36,452 nt of DNA, from positions 1 through 36,452 of IMG/VR virus record IMGVR_UViG_3300035659_000060; one strand, 5' to 3'. Positions 24,278 to 32,025 of the stretch are shown here, piece by piece. Numbering within the stretch: the stretch's first letter is position 1; each line of letters opens with the position of its first letter. The translations under genes were made by a program, and so were the position numbers. The DNA comes from a virus. The notes beneath the pieces are model-generated. The model searched no databases. It was not told the DNA's origin and saw only the letters and a list, made by a program, of their open reading frames with translations.

Positions 24278-26709
24278 TATTCGCCACCTCCGCTGGCCTG
24301 GGCTTCTGCGACCCACTGATCATAGATGGAGAGCGGGACGATGGTGCACCGGCAGCCGTAGTCGCTGAGGTACGGCATCGCCTCGTCCCGGGTCACGACC
24401 ATGCCCTCCATGGCGGCGTGCTCGGGCCTGACCCGGTCATCCCGGGCGGTGGTGAAGACGCCCTTGTCCACGCCGAGCTCCTTCATCGTGTCCCAGCGGG
24501 CCTGGCTCGCGGCCTCGTGGACGACCTTCTGGACCGTGGCGGGGATGCCGTCGCCGAACTCGGTGAACTTCTTGGCGATGCGGTCGTTTATCTGGGCGTA
24601 GGATTCGCCGTTCTTGAGGCCCTCGGCGATCTCCATCATGGCGTCCTTGTGGGTGTCGAGGTAGGTGTTCTTGCCCAGGGTCTCGCTCGACGCCTGGATG
24701 AGCTTGATGGTGTTCGTGTCGCGGAGCTTGCTGATGTCGAACTGCTCCCCGATGTTCTGCGCGGTGGATTCCGCGCCGGAATCATAGGCCGACCGAACGA
24801 AGGCGTCGAAGGCCTTCTGGAACGAGGTCCAGCCGGACGGCTTCCAGCTCCCCATTTCCTGCAGGACGGCGGCGAAGTCGGGGATGGCTGTGTTGGCGTT
24901 CGCGCCCGGGGCGGAGGCCTTGCCGGCCGGCGGTGTGTGGCCAACGGGCCCGGCGTGCTTCTCCCAGGCCTTCTTGAGGTCGGCGAGGATCTGCGCCTCG
25001 AGGACCGTGGTCAAGTTGCGCCAGGCGTCGCCGAAGGCGCTTTCCAGGGCCTCGGTCTTCTCGTACCACTCGCCGTAGAGCTGGGCGTGGACGGCGTCGT
25101 TGAGGAGCGGCCGGCGGTTCTCTATGGGCTTCTGGGAGATCGCGGCCTTGGGCGGTTCCTGGGCCTGCTGCCGGCCCGGAGGCTGGGGCGGGCCCGTTGG
25201 GGCGGGCGGGGCCCCGGGCGGGGCGCCTGGCGCAAACGGCGGGGCTCCTGGAACTGGAGGCGCTGCGGCCGGCGCCGCCGGCGGCTTGACCTCGACGGGG
25301 GCTTTGACATCCGGTGCGGCCTCGAGGAGGTCTGCGCCCGCCTTGAACTTGATGACGATGTCGCCCTTGACCCAGTAGAGATGCTCCTCGATGTTGAAGA
25401 GCCGCCACCCGGCGGTCTGCATCAACGAGATCGTGGAGGCGATCGAGGCGAGAGCCTGTGCCTTGGAGGCCTCGATGAGACCCTTTTCCTTGTCGTCCAT
25501 TTCGTAGAGCGCGGCCCATTCGAACTTGTCCTTCCCGGGCGGGATGATTTTCATGTCCTCGAGGCGCTTGTTGAACTCCCGGAGCATGGGTTCGACGACA
25601 TTCTTCTGCTCGTCGGCGACCGACACATACCACTCGCCGATGTTCACCTGGCTTCCGGTGAGGGCGCCCGCTTCTGCGCCCAGGAGAGCGACCTTGCTGC
25701 CGAGGCTGCCGGCCGCAAGGGTCTGGAGCATGTAATCCGTGTAGGGCTTGGGGTTGAGGACATTGGTGGGGCCCTCGAACTTGAGATCATATCCGGTTGG
25801 CATGATGAAATGTGATTTAATGTCGATGTTGTCGAGTTCTCCATCTGCGGCGTCCATTTCATCGTCGTCGGCATCGTCGGGGAGCGTGAGAACGGGGAAG
25901 GGCTTGGCCGTGGAAATCATGACCTCGCCGATTGCGTAGTCCATGTTTTTCTTGACGGTGAACTTGTCATAGAGCGTCTCGAATATCGAGATGCCTTTTG
26001 GATCGTCGTCGATGAAGTCGTTGCGCCAGTGGAGGAACCTTGAGGCCGGGAAAATCTTTTCTGTCGGCTGGCCCATGCTGGTCTGGTCCTTGCTGCCGAC
26101 GGGTTGCTTGATGGTGTAGGCAGTGATCTCGCCGTAACTATCGGAGAGCGGGTCGAGGTCCTCGTGGATGAGGGAGACGGCCGTGGACGGTATCGCGTGG
26201 AGGTAGTCGATGCCTGAGACGGTGGTGGGCTCCTTGGTGGCGTCGGGGTTCGGCTCGATCCAGCCGAGGGCAATGAGCCCGAACCCGTCTGCTTTCGATA
26301 GCATATAGGCGCGCTTGAAAATGCCCTTGACATTTAGATCGGCGTAGATTTCCTCAACCTTTTTCTGGCGTTCGATGTTGTCGGATGTGTAACTGAGCCA
26401 TCGGTTGAACACGGCGCCGGTCCACCTCATCAATGTGCGGTAGGCGAGCTCGTCGCGGCGGATGAGATAACGGATGTCTTCCTGCGTGATGTTCTGCTCG
26501 AAAGGGCTGCCCCATTTCTGGGGCCTTTCCCGGGAAGCGCTCTCTTCCTGGTTGGGGAAGAAACGACGACTTCGGCCGCTATTGAATTTCAAGGTGGTCC
26601 GGCGTATTCGAGAAGAAGGCGTGGGTGGGCGGCCGGACCGATTCGCCCTGGCGGAATTGCCTGGGGCCTTGATTATCGGTGACCCTGCCCCGGACGATTC
26701 CGCTGCCAC
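24277..26709 (-). CDS. Portal protein fused to MuF-like minor head domain
   Basis: The product is 810 residues. About 65-465 is a portal of the DUF1073/Gp29 type (EDIRYLIRRDELAYRTLMRW; PASRFLHWRNDF; FTVKKNMDYAIGEVMIST). A Pro/Ala/Gly-rich linker (about 475-523) joins it to a Mu gpF/SPP1 gp7-like head morphogenesis domain that ends in TARDDRVRPEHAAMEG (about 754-769) and YGCRC. These are normally separate adjacent genes. The start is GTG 26709, about 29 nt after a TATTATATT element, consistent with leaderless translation. The first 60 residues are low-complexity and the true start could be inside. Confidence 0.8.
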   Translation of the reverse strand: MAAESSGAGSPIIKAPGNSARANRSGRPPTPSSRIRRTTLKFNSGRSRRFFPNQEESASRERPQKWGSPFEQNITQEDIRYLIRRDELAYRTLMRWTGAVFNRWLSYTSDNIERQKKVEEIYADLNVKGIFKRAYMLSKADGFGLIALGWIEPNPDATKEPTTVSGIDYLHAIPSTAVSLIHEDLDPLSDSYGEITAYTIKQPVGSKDQTSMGQPTEKIFPASRFLHWRNDFIDDDPKGISIFETLYDKFTVKKNMDYAIGEVMISTAKPFPVLTLPDDADDDEMDAADGELDNIDIKSHFIMPTGYDLKFEGPTNVLNPKPYTDYMLQTLAAGSLGSKVALLGAEAGALTGSQVNIGEWYVSVADEQKNVVEPMLREFNKRLEDMKIIPPGKDKFEWAALYEMDDKEKGLIEASKAQALASIASTISLMQTAGWRLFNIEEHLYWVKGDIVIKFKAGADLLEAAPDVKAPVEVKPPAAPAAAPPVPGAPPFAPGAPPGAPPAPTGPPQPPGRQQAQEPPKAAISQKPIENRRPLLNDAVHAQLYGEWYEKTEALESAFGDAWRNLTTVLEAQILADLKKAWEKHAGPVGHTPPAGKASAPGANANTAIPDFAAVLQEMGSWKPSGWTSFQKAFDAFVRSAYDSGAESTAQNIGEQFDISKLRDTNTIKLIQASSETLGKNTYLDTHKDAMMEIAEGLKNGESYAQINDRIAKKFTEFGDGIPATVQKVVHEAASQARWDTMKELGVDKGVFTTARDDRVRPEHAAMEGMVVTRDEAMPYLSDYGCRCTIVPLSIYDQWVAEAQASGGGE

Positions 26710-26786
26710 GGACGATTTATATTGGGTTTTGAATATAATAAGAAAGTTGGCGCACGTCAGAACACGTCAGAAAATGAGTTGGATAA
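26710..26786 (-). promoter_or_regulatory. Probable late promoter with tandem 10-bp operator
   Basis: Three TATA-like elements read on the minus strand: CTATATAG at about 26779-26786 (overlapping the stop of the RHH gene), TTATTATATT at about 26733-26743, and AATATAAAT at 26716-26724. A perfect tandem repeat, CACGTCAGAA twice (26753-26762 and 26763-26772, plus-strand spelling), lies where the first TATA would place its start site. This is the only AT-rich gap in the head cluster. It is a good candidate for switching on the portal-to-tail genes. Confidence 0.55.
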
Positions 26787-26960
26787 CTATATAGAGCGGC
26801 CCTTTTTGCCTGAATCATAGGCCCTTTGAAGGATTCGCATGACCACATCCGTTGGGCTGAGGACCTTCTTCTTCTCCTCGCGTTGCTCCTTCTCCCATGC
26901 GGTCTCGCAGAGTGGCCGCACCTTATCGATGAGTTCGTCGGGGAGATACATGTGCGCCAT
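26787..26960 (-). CDS. Ribbon-helix-helix-like small regulator
   Basis: The product is 57 residues from ATG 26960, which overlaps the terminase stop as TGATG and has GGAGGTG six bases upstream. The pattern is a short strand (AHMYLPDE), a first helix (LIDKVRPLCETAWEKEQR), and a second helix after a serine cap (SPTDVVMRILQRAYDSG). This is the outline of RHH (CopG/MetJ-like) DNA-binding proteins. It sits directly upstream of a tandem-repeat operator and a run of TATA boxes, so it may control the late promoter. The inference needs a fold search. Confidence 0.55.
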   Translation of the reverse strand: MAHMYLPDELIDKVRPLCETAWEKEQREEKKKVLSPTDVVMRILQRAYDSGKKGRSI

Positions 26961-28363
26961 CACATGCACCTCCGGAGCGTCCTGGTCGATGAGAACGAGC
27001 GGTGGGCGATCTCGAGGCTGTCGGCGCGGTCGAGGCGCTTGCTCTTGGGGAAATTGAGGAGTTGCTGGATGAGTTCTTGCTGGCTTTTATGGAACTTTAT
27101 CTGGCCCATCTGGACCGGCACGCAGAGGGTGTCGATGCGCGCTATCTTGTCCTTGCCATGGGTGGGTGTGAGCCCGAAGGCCGGCAGGTCCAGGAGGCGG
27201 AGGTCGGTGACGATGGTGGCCTGCTCGCCGACGTCTTCGACGAATATCTTGCGAGGGTGCCAGCGGCCGAACGAGGCCTGGACCTGGCGCCGGCGCTCGA
27301 CCGGGTCCCAGATGCCGGCGATGCTCTCGAGGATATATTCATGGTTGACGACCTTGTCGAGGCCGAGGACCGTGATGGCGCTCTCGGAGCCGATCTCGGT
27401 CTTGCCGGTGGCCGGGTCGAGAGCGAGGTGGATGAGAAGGCGGTTGAAGATGTCGACCGGAAGTGGTGTGTCATAGGTTTGGAACCAGTCGGGCTTGAAC
27501 CTGGTATCCTTCAGGACCCAGGGGTTGAGTTGGAACCGGAGTTGGTAGGAAATATCGCCATCATGGTCGAGGATGAACTGCGCGAGATCGATGCCGCCGT
27601 AGTTCTCGGGCCAGAGGAGTTCGTATTCCTCGCCGTGCCAGACGGCCCGGGGATATTCGCGGAAGCCCTCGGGCTTGGCCTGGCGGGCGAATGGGAATAG
27701 GTGGGCGGGCCAGCGGGCCAGGAGTTCCATGTGGAAGTCGTGCGGGTGCCAGAGGCTCCCGACGCCGGCGACCGGGGCCCCGCGGTTGAGGCGCTCGACA
27801 AAGGTGAGTCCGAACCATTGCTTGGGCACTTCCCGGGCGATCTCCGAGGTGGACGATTCCTGGTCGATAATATCGTCCAGGTAACCGTAGTTGGCCCTGA
27901 TGCCCTCGATGTCGGTCCCGGGTGTGGCACCGACCCAGCTCGGGTTCCTGGAGATGGGGTCCCAGCCGGGCACGCAGAACATCTTGGAGCTGTCCTTGAA
28001 ACCCTTGTAATCCTTCATCGCATCGTGGACCTGGTCCTGGCCAAATATCTTCTCGATGTTGTGGCGGACAAAGTCGCCGGTGAGTTGGACGAGCGCGTTG
28101 GATTTGGAGGCGAAGAGGACATGGGGATCGTCGCCGAGGAGATCCTGGGTCATGCAGAGGCCCAGGACCGTGGACTTCATGCAGCCGGGCGCCGTGAGGA
28201 CGATGACACGGCCGTCCGGACCCTGGTTGGTACGAATTAATTGATAGATGCGCCGGGCGTGGGGCGGGAGTTGGCGGGCGCCGATGACCTTACAGAGATA
28301 ATCGACATCCTCGCGCGCCCTGAGAATGCGGGCATCGGCCTCGAGGACCTCGGCGATGGTCAT
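26960..28363 (-). CDS. terL: Terminase large subunit
   Basis: The product is 467 residues and drives genome packaging. The ATPase domain has a deviant Walker A at 57-65 (TAPGCMKST) and Walker B YGYLDDII (D163, D164). The RuvC-like nuclease domain has D316 in HLALDPATGK, E376 in IFVEDVGEQ and D448 in DRADSLEIAHR, the expected acidic triad. It follows the small subunit with a four-base overlap. The length is normal for a tailed-virus terminase. Its nuclease and ATPase motifs are all intact, so the packaging gene is not decayed. Confidence 0.93.
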   Translation of the reverse strand: MTIAEVLEADARILRAREDVDYLCKVIGARQLPPHARRIYQLIRTNQGPDGRVIVLTAPGCMKSTVLGLCMTQDLLGDDPHVLFASKSNALVQLTGDFVRHNIEKIFGQDQVHDAMKDYKGFKDSSKMFCVPGWDPISRNPSWVGATPGTDIEGIRANYGYLDDIIDQESSTSEIAREVPKQWFGLTFVERLNRGAPVAGVGSLWHPHDFHMELLARWPAHLFPFARQAKPEGFREYPRAVWHGEEYELLWPENYGGIDLAQFILDHDGDISYQLRFQLNPWVLKDTRFKPDWFQTYDTPLPVDIFNRLLIHLALDPATGKTEIGSESAITVLGLDKVVNHEYILESIAGIWDPVERRRQVQASFGRWHPRKIFVEDVGEQATIVTDLRLLDLPAFGLTPTHGKDKIARIDTLCVPVQMGQIKFHKSQQELIQQLLNFPKSKRLDRADSLEIAHRSFSSTRTLRRCM

Positions 28364-28983
28364 TTAGGCCCCTCTTTCCGGCAATCGTCGTTCTTTTCTG
28401 GGGCCTTTTCGGAGATCTCCGGCTGTTCTTTCGCACGTTGCCGTGATTCTCCGGTCATGCGCTTGAGTATCCAGTCCCTGACCTCCGGCGGGGCCCCTTC
28501 TATGAGCTTAGAGAAGTAGGCCCGTATCTCGGCCGCCCGTTGCTGGGGCGTCTCCTGGGCTCCGGCCGGCATGTTGGCGAAGACGACCTCGGCCTTCAGG
28601 ATGGCCTCGATGGTCTTGCGCTGCTCGCCGAGAATGGCGAGGATGGCGGGCATGGCCTGGGGCCCGTCGTCCTTCAGGGCCGTCTCCATCTCTTTCTGGC
28701 ATTTGAGCATCCGCTGGAGCTCGGCCCTGACGCCGGCCGGGGTGGATGGGACATCGGTTGGACTCTCCGGACATTCGGGCCCGGCCTCTTCTACGTTATG
28801 AGAAGGGGCCCGGACAATGGAATGTCCGGAATGTCCGAAGCCCTTTTTTTGCCTGTAGATGTATTTCTCGATGGCCTGCTCGGTGGACCCCACGGCCTTG
28901 GCGATCTGGGCCGCGGTGAAACGGCCGGCGGCGATCATCCTGTCGCGCTTCTCCGCCATTGGTCCTTTGAGGGGGACGGTCAA
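28360..28983 (-). CDS. Terminase small subunit-like protein
   Basis: The product is 207 residues from TTG 28983 (GGTGGTGA upstream) or 199 from ATG 28959. The N-terminal helix-turn-helix (AGRFTAAQIAKAVGSTEQAIEKYI) fits DNA recognition by small terminases. A linker, then two long helices (about 85-135) and RAYFSKLIEGAPPEVRDWIL follow, likely forming the oligomer ring. The charged C terminus could contact the large subunit. It immediately precedes terL. Identification rests on the HTH plus context. Confidence 0.7.
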   Translation of the reverse strand: MTVPLKGPMAEKRDRMIAAGRFTAAQIAKAVGSTEQAIEKYIYRQKKGFGHSGHSIVRAPSHNVEEAGPECPESPTDVPSTPAGVRAELQRMLKCQKEMETALKDDGPQAMPAILAILGEQRKTIEAILKAEVVFANMPAGAQETPQQRAAEIRAYFSKLIEGAPPEVRDWILKRMTGESRQRAKEQPEISEKAPEKNDDCRKEGPK

Positions 28984-28986
28984 TCT

Positions 28987-29166
28987 TCACCACCAATACC
29001 AACAGAAAAAGACCATCGTGCCCATGCCCATGGCGAAAAAAGCGCCGGACTCCCAGAACCGTCCTTGGAAGATGAGAGCGAAGGTCCCGGCTATTGGGAT
29101 GGCGGTTATGATAAAGGCCATCAAGACCTGGAAGCTATCCAATTCCTTGTCGGTCCATTCTCTCAT
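28987..29166 (-). CDS. Small two-TM (holin-like) protein
   Basis: The product is 59 residues from ATG 29166 with GGAGGAGA upstream. After a short charged N terminus (MREWTDKELDSFQ) come two hydrophobic segments, about 14-33 (VLMAFIITAIPIAGTFALIF) and 41-59 (GAFFAMGMGTMVFFCWYW), joined by a tight turn at QGRFWES. The size and topology are those of class II holins. No endolysin gene is recognisable nearby, so lysis is only one option. The ribosome site overlaps the end of the upstream gene. Confidence 0.65.
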   Translation of the reverse strand: MREWTDKELDSFQVLMAFIITAIPIAGTFALIFQGRFWESGAFFAMGMGTMVFFCWYWW

Positions 29167-29169
29167 TCT

Positions 29170-29499
29170 TCATCTCCTCCAAAATCCAAATCGCTTGGCC
29201 TTCTTCTTTGGCGGGGCCTTCTCGTCCTTGTCAAGATTGGAGAGATAGATTCCTCCCCGTTCCAGGAATGGGCCGAAGACGGGACCCATTTCTTTGGGGT
29301 TGACGGCTACGACCTTTGTTACTCCACCGTAGATGGGTTCTGGCTTCGCGGGGTCGATGATGGCCATGCTCTGGGACATGAGGCGGGCTACGGTCTCGAA
29401 AGAGCAATAGGCGAACCGCGGGGGCTGCCCGTTGTGGTTGATCACCCATAAGGACCACTGTTCTTCGAGTTCTTCGTTGGTGGTGAGAGGCATGATCAT
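29170..29499 (-). CDS. Hypothetical protein
   Basis: The product is 109 residues with a mixed alpha/beta core (WSLWVINHNGQPPRFAYCSF; YGGVTKVVAVNPKEMGPVFG) and a strongly basic tail (KAPPKKKAKRFGFWRR). It overlaps the upstream gene by four bases (ATGA). Position between the ParB gene block and the terminases suggests an early or middle product. No family is recognised. Confidence 0.5.
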   Translation of the reverse strand: MIMPLTTNEELEEQWSLWVINHNGQPPRFAYCSFETVARLMSQSMAIIDPAKPEPIYGGVTKVVAVNPKEMGPVFGPFLERGGIYLSNLDKDEKAPPKKKAKRFGFWRR

Positions 29500-29717
29500 C
29501 GCCTCAGATATTGCAGGAGAGTATGGAGGCGGTCCTTTGGAGGTTGGCAGGCGCAGACGGGCTCATATCGTCCCTGGGCGAGGGCATCCCGGTCCGGAGG
29601 GACGCAGGACTGGAACCACTGGAGAGAGACCGGGTTCTGGACCCATTCCCTTCCGTGCTTGCAGGTCGCGGCGCGCAGGCCGTGAACCTTGGCCCTGATG
29701 ACTTTGCCGCGGGACAT
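29496..29717 (-). CDS. Small cysteine-containing protein
   Basis: The product is 73 residues from ATG 29717, seven bases after GAGGAG; a GTG at 29723 is a longer alternative overlapping the upstream stop. Cysteines occur in ATCKHGREWVQ, FQSCVPP and VCACQPP, a spacing that could bind one metal ion. It is basic overall. It belongs to the run of small cysteine-rich genes in the early operon. Function is unknown. Confidence 0.5.
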   Translation of the reverse strand: MSRGKVIRAKVHGLRAATCKHGREWVQNPVSLQWFQSCVPPDRDALAQGRYEPVCACQPPKDRLHTLLQYLRR

Positions 29718-29719
29718 GT

Positions 29720-30082
29720 TCACTCCTCGTCTCCCTTCCCCGGCCGGTTCTGGGTCCAGTGCTCGAGGAGCGCACCTTGAGGGATGAATATCTTCACGAG
29801 GAGGGGGGTGTTGTCGGCGAGTTGCTCAACGCCCAGGGCCTCGGCGAGGTGCTCCATGCCGGCCTCCTTGAGATTGCTGAGGTTGAGGTTCATGGTCCCG
29901 TAGCGCTTGCCCTCGTCATTGTTGGGGAGGTTGGCGAAGAGCGAGATGACATGGGTGCCCCCGCCCCTGCTGTGGTGGGCGATGTCCTTGATGTCGGCGC
30001 TGAGGAGCAGGCCCTCGCCCTTGGGGCCGGCCGCCGGGGTGGCGACCTGCTTGCCCTCGAGGTCGGTTTGAGAGGCGGCCAT
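29720..30082 (-). CDS. Hypothetical protein beside ParB gene
   Basis: The product is 120 residues from ATG 30082, preceded by AAGGAGGCTGACC; the frame to 30175 is antisense noise. A disordered N terminus is followed by a beta-rich core (HVISLFANLPNNDEGKRYG; TMNLNLSNLKEAGMEHLAEA; LLVKIFIPQG). It follows the ParB-like gene by two bases and must be co-expressed. The core might be a small nucleic-acid or partner-binding domain. There is no recognised family. Confidence 0.5.
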   Translation of the reverse strand: MAASQTDLEGKQVATPAAGPKGEGLLLSADIKDIAHHSRGGGTHVISLFANLPNNDEGKRYGTMNLNLSNLKEAGMEHLAEALGVEQLADNTPLLVKIFIPQGALLEHWTQNRPGKGDEE

Positions 30083-30084
30083 GG

Positions 30085-31749
30085 TCAGCCTCCTTTCTTT
30101 GCTTTTATGGGAGCGCATTCGTCCTTGACGCTGGGCAGGTCCTTCGTCTCTACTGTTATCCCGCACCTGGTGCACATCCAGTCGACGGGGTCGCCGATTT
30201 TGGGGCCCACCTTGCCGCGGAGGAAACGATGGCCGAGAACATTGTGGGTGAGGCCGACCTTGTCCTTTTTGACGAACTGCTTGATTGCCTTTTCCTTGTT
30301 CTCGCCGTTCGTCTTCGCGGCCTTCACTATGTTACGGACCTCGGATTCCTCGTAGAGCTGGGTGTGGCCGGTGGGGTCGGCGATGATTGCCGTGTAGTCC
30401 CGGTGGACGGCCCGGATCGTTCGAGTGCCGTTGGGGGTGATGAGCTCCTTGCCCTTGCTCAGGGCAACATGGTCCACGACCAGGCGCTCCAGCTCGTGGC
30501 GGACGATCTCGGCCGGCTGGGTCTTGGCGTCGATGGCCTTCTCCAGATCCCAGAGGCGTGTCCGGTGCTCGAGCACGGCCTCGTTGTTCCCGCCCCAGCC
30601 GCCGACCTGGATGGTTGCGTCGGTCGCGTGTTTGGCTTTCTTTCCCTCCGGAGGCCCGAGCAGGACATTGGGGAACTTGGGGAGTTTCTTGCGGTCGATC
30701 TTGATGGTGATAGAGAGCTCCTCGTCGTCGTCATCACTGCCGAACTCCTCGCCGACCTGGATCATCGAGACGGCCTCGGCCTTGGTCACGAGCTTGGCGA
30801 GGTGGTCGAAATAATCCTGGATGGCGATGTTGCTGAGGTGGTCCTTGCTCTCGACCTTGACGACGCTCTCGCCGCCGGGGACGGTCTTCTCCCTGCCGGA
30901 GACATTCCCGTCGAGCGTCGTCTCCCGGTCCTTGATGGGGCCCGTTATGAGGTTCCAGGCCCCATGGTAATGAGAGCATGAGACCTTGTTCTTCTTCAGG
31001 TCCATGTCCCAACCATCCGGGCTGGCCGGGCCCCCGCATTTGGGGCAGACCGGGAACTTGCATTTCTCACCGAGCTCCTGGATGTGTTTGGCTATGACCT
31101 CGATCTTGGAGCGCTGCTTGACGAGGCCGTTGGCGCTCTGTTCGACGGCCTTCGCCGTCGGAACCCGGCCGCAGCGGGCGCTGTCGTTGACCTCCTTGAG
31201 GAGCTGGAGCTGGTCGCCATGGTGTTTCAGTTTCAGGAACGCCTCCTCGGCCATGGTGGCGCTGATCGTGTTGTCCTGGACGGCCGCCTGGACGCGCGGC
31301 TCGAGCTCGAGCAGCTGCACGCGCCGCAGGACCCAGCTGGGAGATCTCCCCACCTGCTTGGCGATGGCCTCGGGCTTCATGTGCATCGTGTCCATGGCCC
31401 GCTTGAAGGCGCTGGCGTCTTCCATGGGCGTCGGGTCCCGGCGCTCGATGTTTTCGGTCAACGCCAGGACGAAGGCCTGCTCGTCGGTGGCGTCGATGAC
31501 ATGCGCCGGTATCGTCGGGGCCTTCAGCTTGCAGAACGCCAGGTATCGGCGGTGGCCGCAGATGAGCTCCCAGCCGGTGCCCTTCGGCCGCACCAGGACC
31601 GGGTTGATCAGCCCCTGGGTCTTGATGGATTCCGCCAGGCCGTCGACGTCGGCTTCCTTGAGGTCCCGCATCGCGAACACCGGCAAAAGCTCGATGCTCT
31701 TGATGGCAACTTGCACTAACTCGTATCCCCTGTTCTTTTCCTTTCCCAT
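30085..31749 (-). CDS. ParB-family DNA-binding protein with extended C terminus
   Basis: The product is 554 residues from ATG 31749 (AAAGGTG seven bases upstream; GTG 31758 is an alternative). About 10-100 is a ParB-N (CTPase) domain with LICGHRRYLAF (GHRR at 65-68) and TENIERRDPTPMED (98-111). About 120-150 is a KorB/Spo0J-type helix-turn-helix (MKPEAIAKQVGRSPSWVLRR). The remaining 400 residues are unusual: a zinc ribbon (VCPKCGG) about residue 240, an acidic DDDDEE stretch, and a C-terminal CTRCG. No ParA gene lies nearby. It may act in DNA organisation or regulation, not classical partition. Confidence 0.8.
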   Translation of the reverse strand: MGKEKNRGYELVQVAIKSIELLPVFAMRDLKEADVDGLAESIKTQGLINPVLVRPKGTGWELICGHRRYLAFCKLKAPTIPAHVIDATDEQAFVLALTENIERRDPTPMEDASAFKRAMDTMHMKPEAIAKQVGRSPSWVLRRVQLLELEPRVQAAVQDNTISATMAEEAFLKLKHHGDQLQLLKEVNDSARCGRVPTAKAVEQSANGLVKQRSKIEVIAKHIQELGEKCKFPVCPKCGGPASPDGWDMDLKKNKVSCSHYHGAWNLITGPIKDRETTLDGNVSGREKTVPGGESVVKVESKDHLSNIAIQDYFDHLAKLVTKAEAVSMIQVGEEFGSDDDDEELSITIKIDRKKLPKFPNVLLGPPEGKKAKHATDATIQVGGWGGNNEAVLEHRTRLWDLEKAIDAKTQPAEIVRHELERLVVDHVALSKGKELITPNGTRTIRAVHRDYTAIIADPTGHTQLYEESEVRNIVKAAKTNGENKEKAIKQFVKKDKVGLTHNVLGHRFLRGKVGPKIGDPVDWMCTRCGITVETKDLPSVKDECAPIKAKKGG

Positions 31750-31769
31750 ATCAAACACCTTTCCCTTTC

Positions 31770-32015
31770 CTATACTGGATCACAAATTCCTCCATTCTGG
31801 ATCATGAGCTTGCAGTTGTAGCAGGTCTCGGGCGTGAGCCTGACGGTGTCGCCGGTCTTCCCCTCGTGCGGTTCCCCGGTCTTGAACGGCTCGGGGAGAT
31901 TTTCATAATTCAAAACTACGGGGCAGAGCCGGTGGAGCGGGTGCTGGTATTTCTCGCACCAGACCGTCGGGCCGAGGGACATCCACCACAATTTTTCAAA
32001 ATCTTCCAATGACAT
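31770..32015 (-). CDS. Small cysteine-rich protein
   Basis: The product is 81 residues from ATG 32015 with GAGGTGAAAAAT upstream; the longer frame to 32213 is antisense to the SWIM gene. Cysteines occur in TVWCEKYQHPLHRLC, then ETCYNCKLM and GGICDPV. The arrangement of five cysteines and two histidines suggests a zinc knuckle or Fe-S site. It lies between the SWIM-type and ParB genes. No family is recognised. Confidence 0.55.
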   Translation of the reverse strand: MSLEDFEKLWWMSLGPTVWCEKYQHPLHRLCPVVLNYENLPEPFKTGEPHEGKTGDTVRLTPETCYNCKLMIQNGGICDPV

Positions 32016-32025
32016 ATTTTTCACC

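Noticed and set aside
24271-25815. Plus-strand frame of 514 codons opposite the portal gene
   Set aside because: It mirrors the codon pattern of the GC-rich portal gene, has arginine/glycine/leucine-rich low-complexity sequence and no ribosome site. The minus-strand portal-MuF reading has clear motifs.
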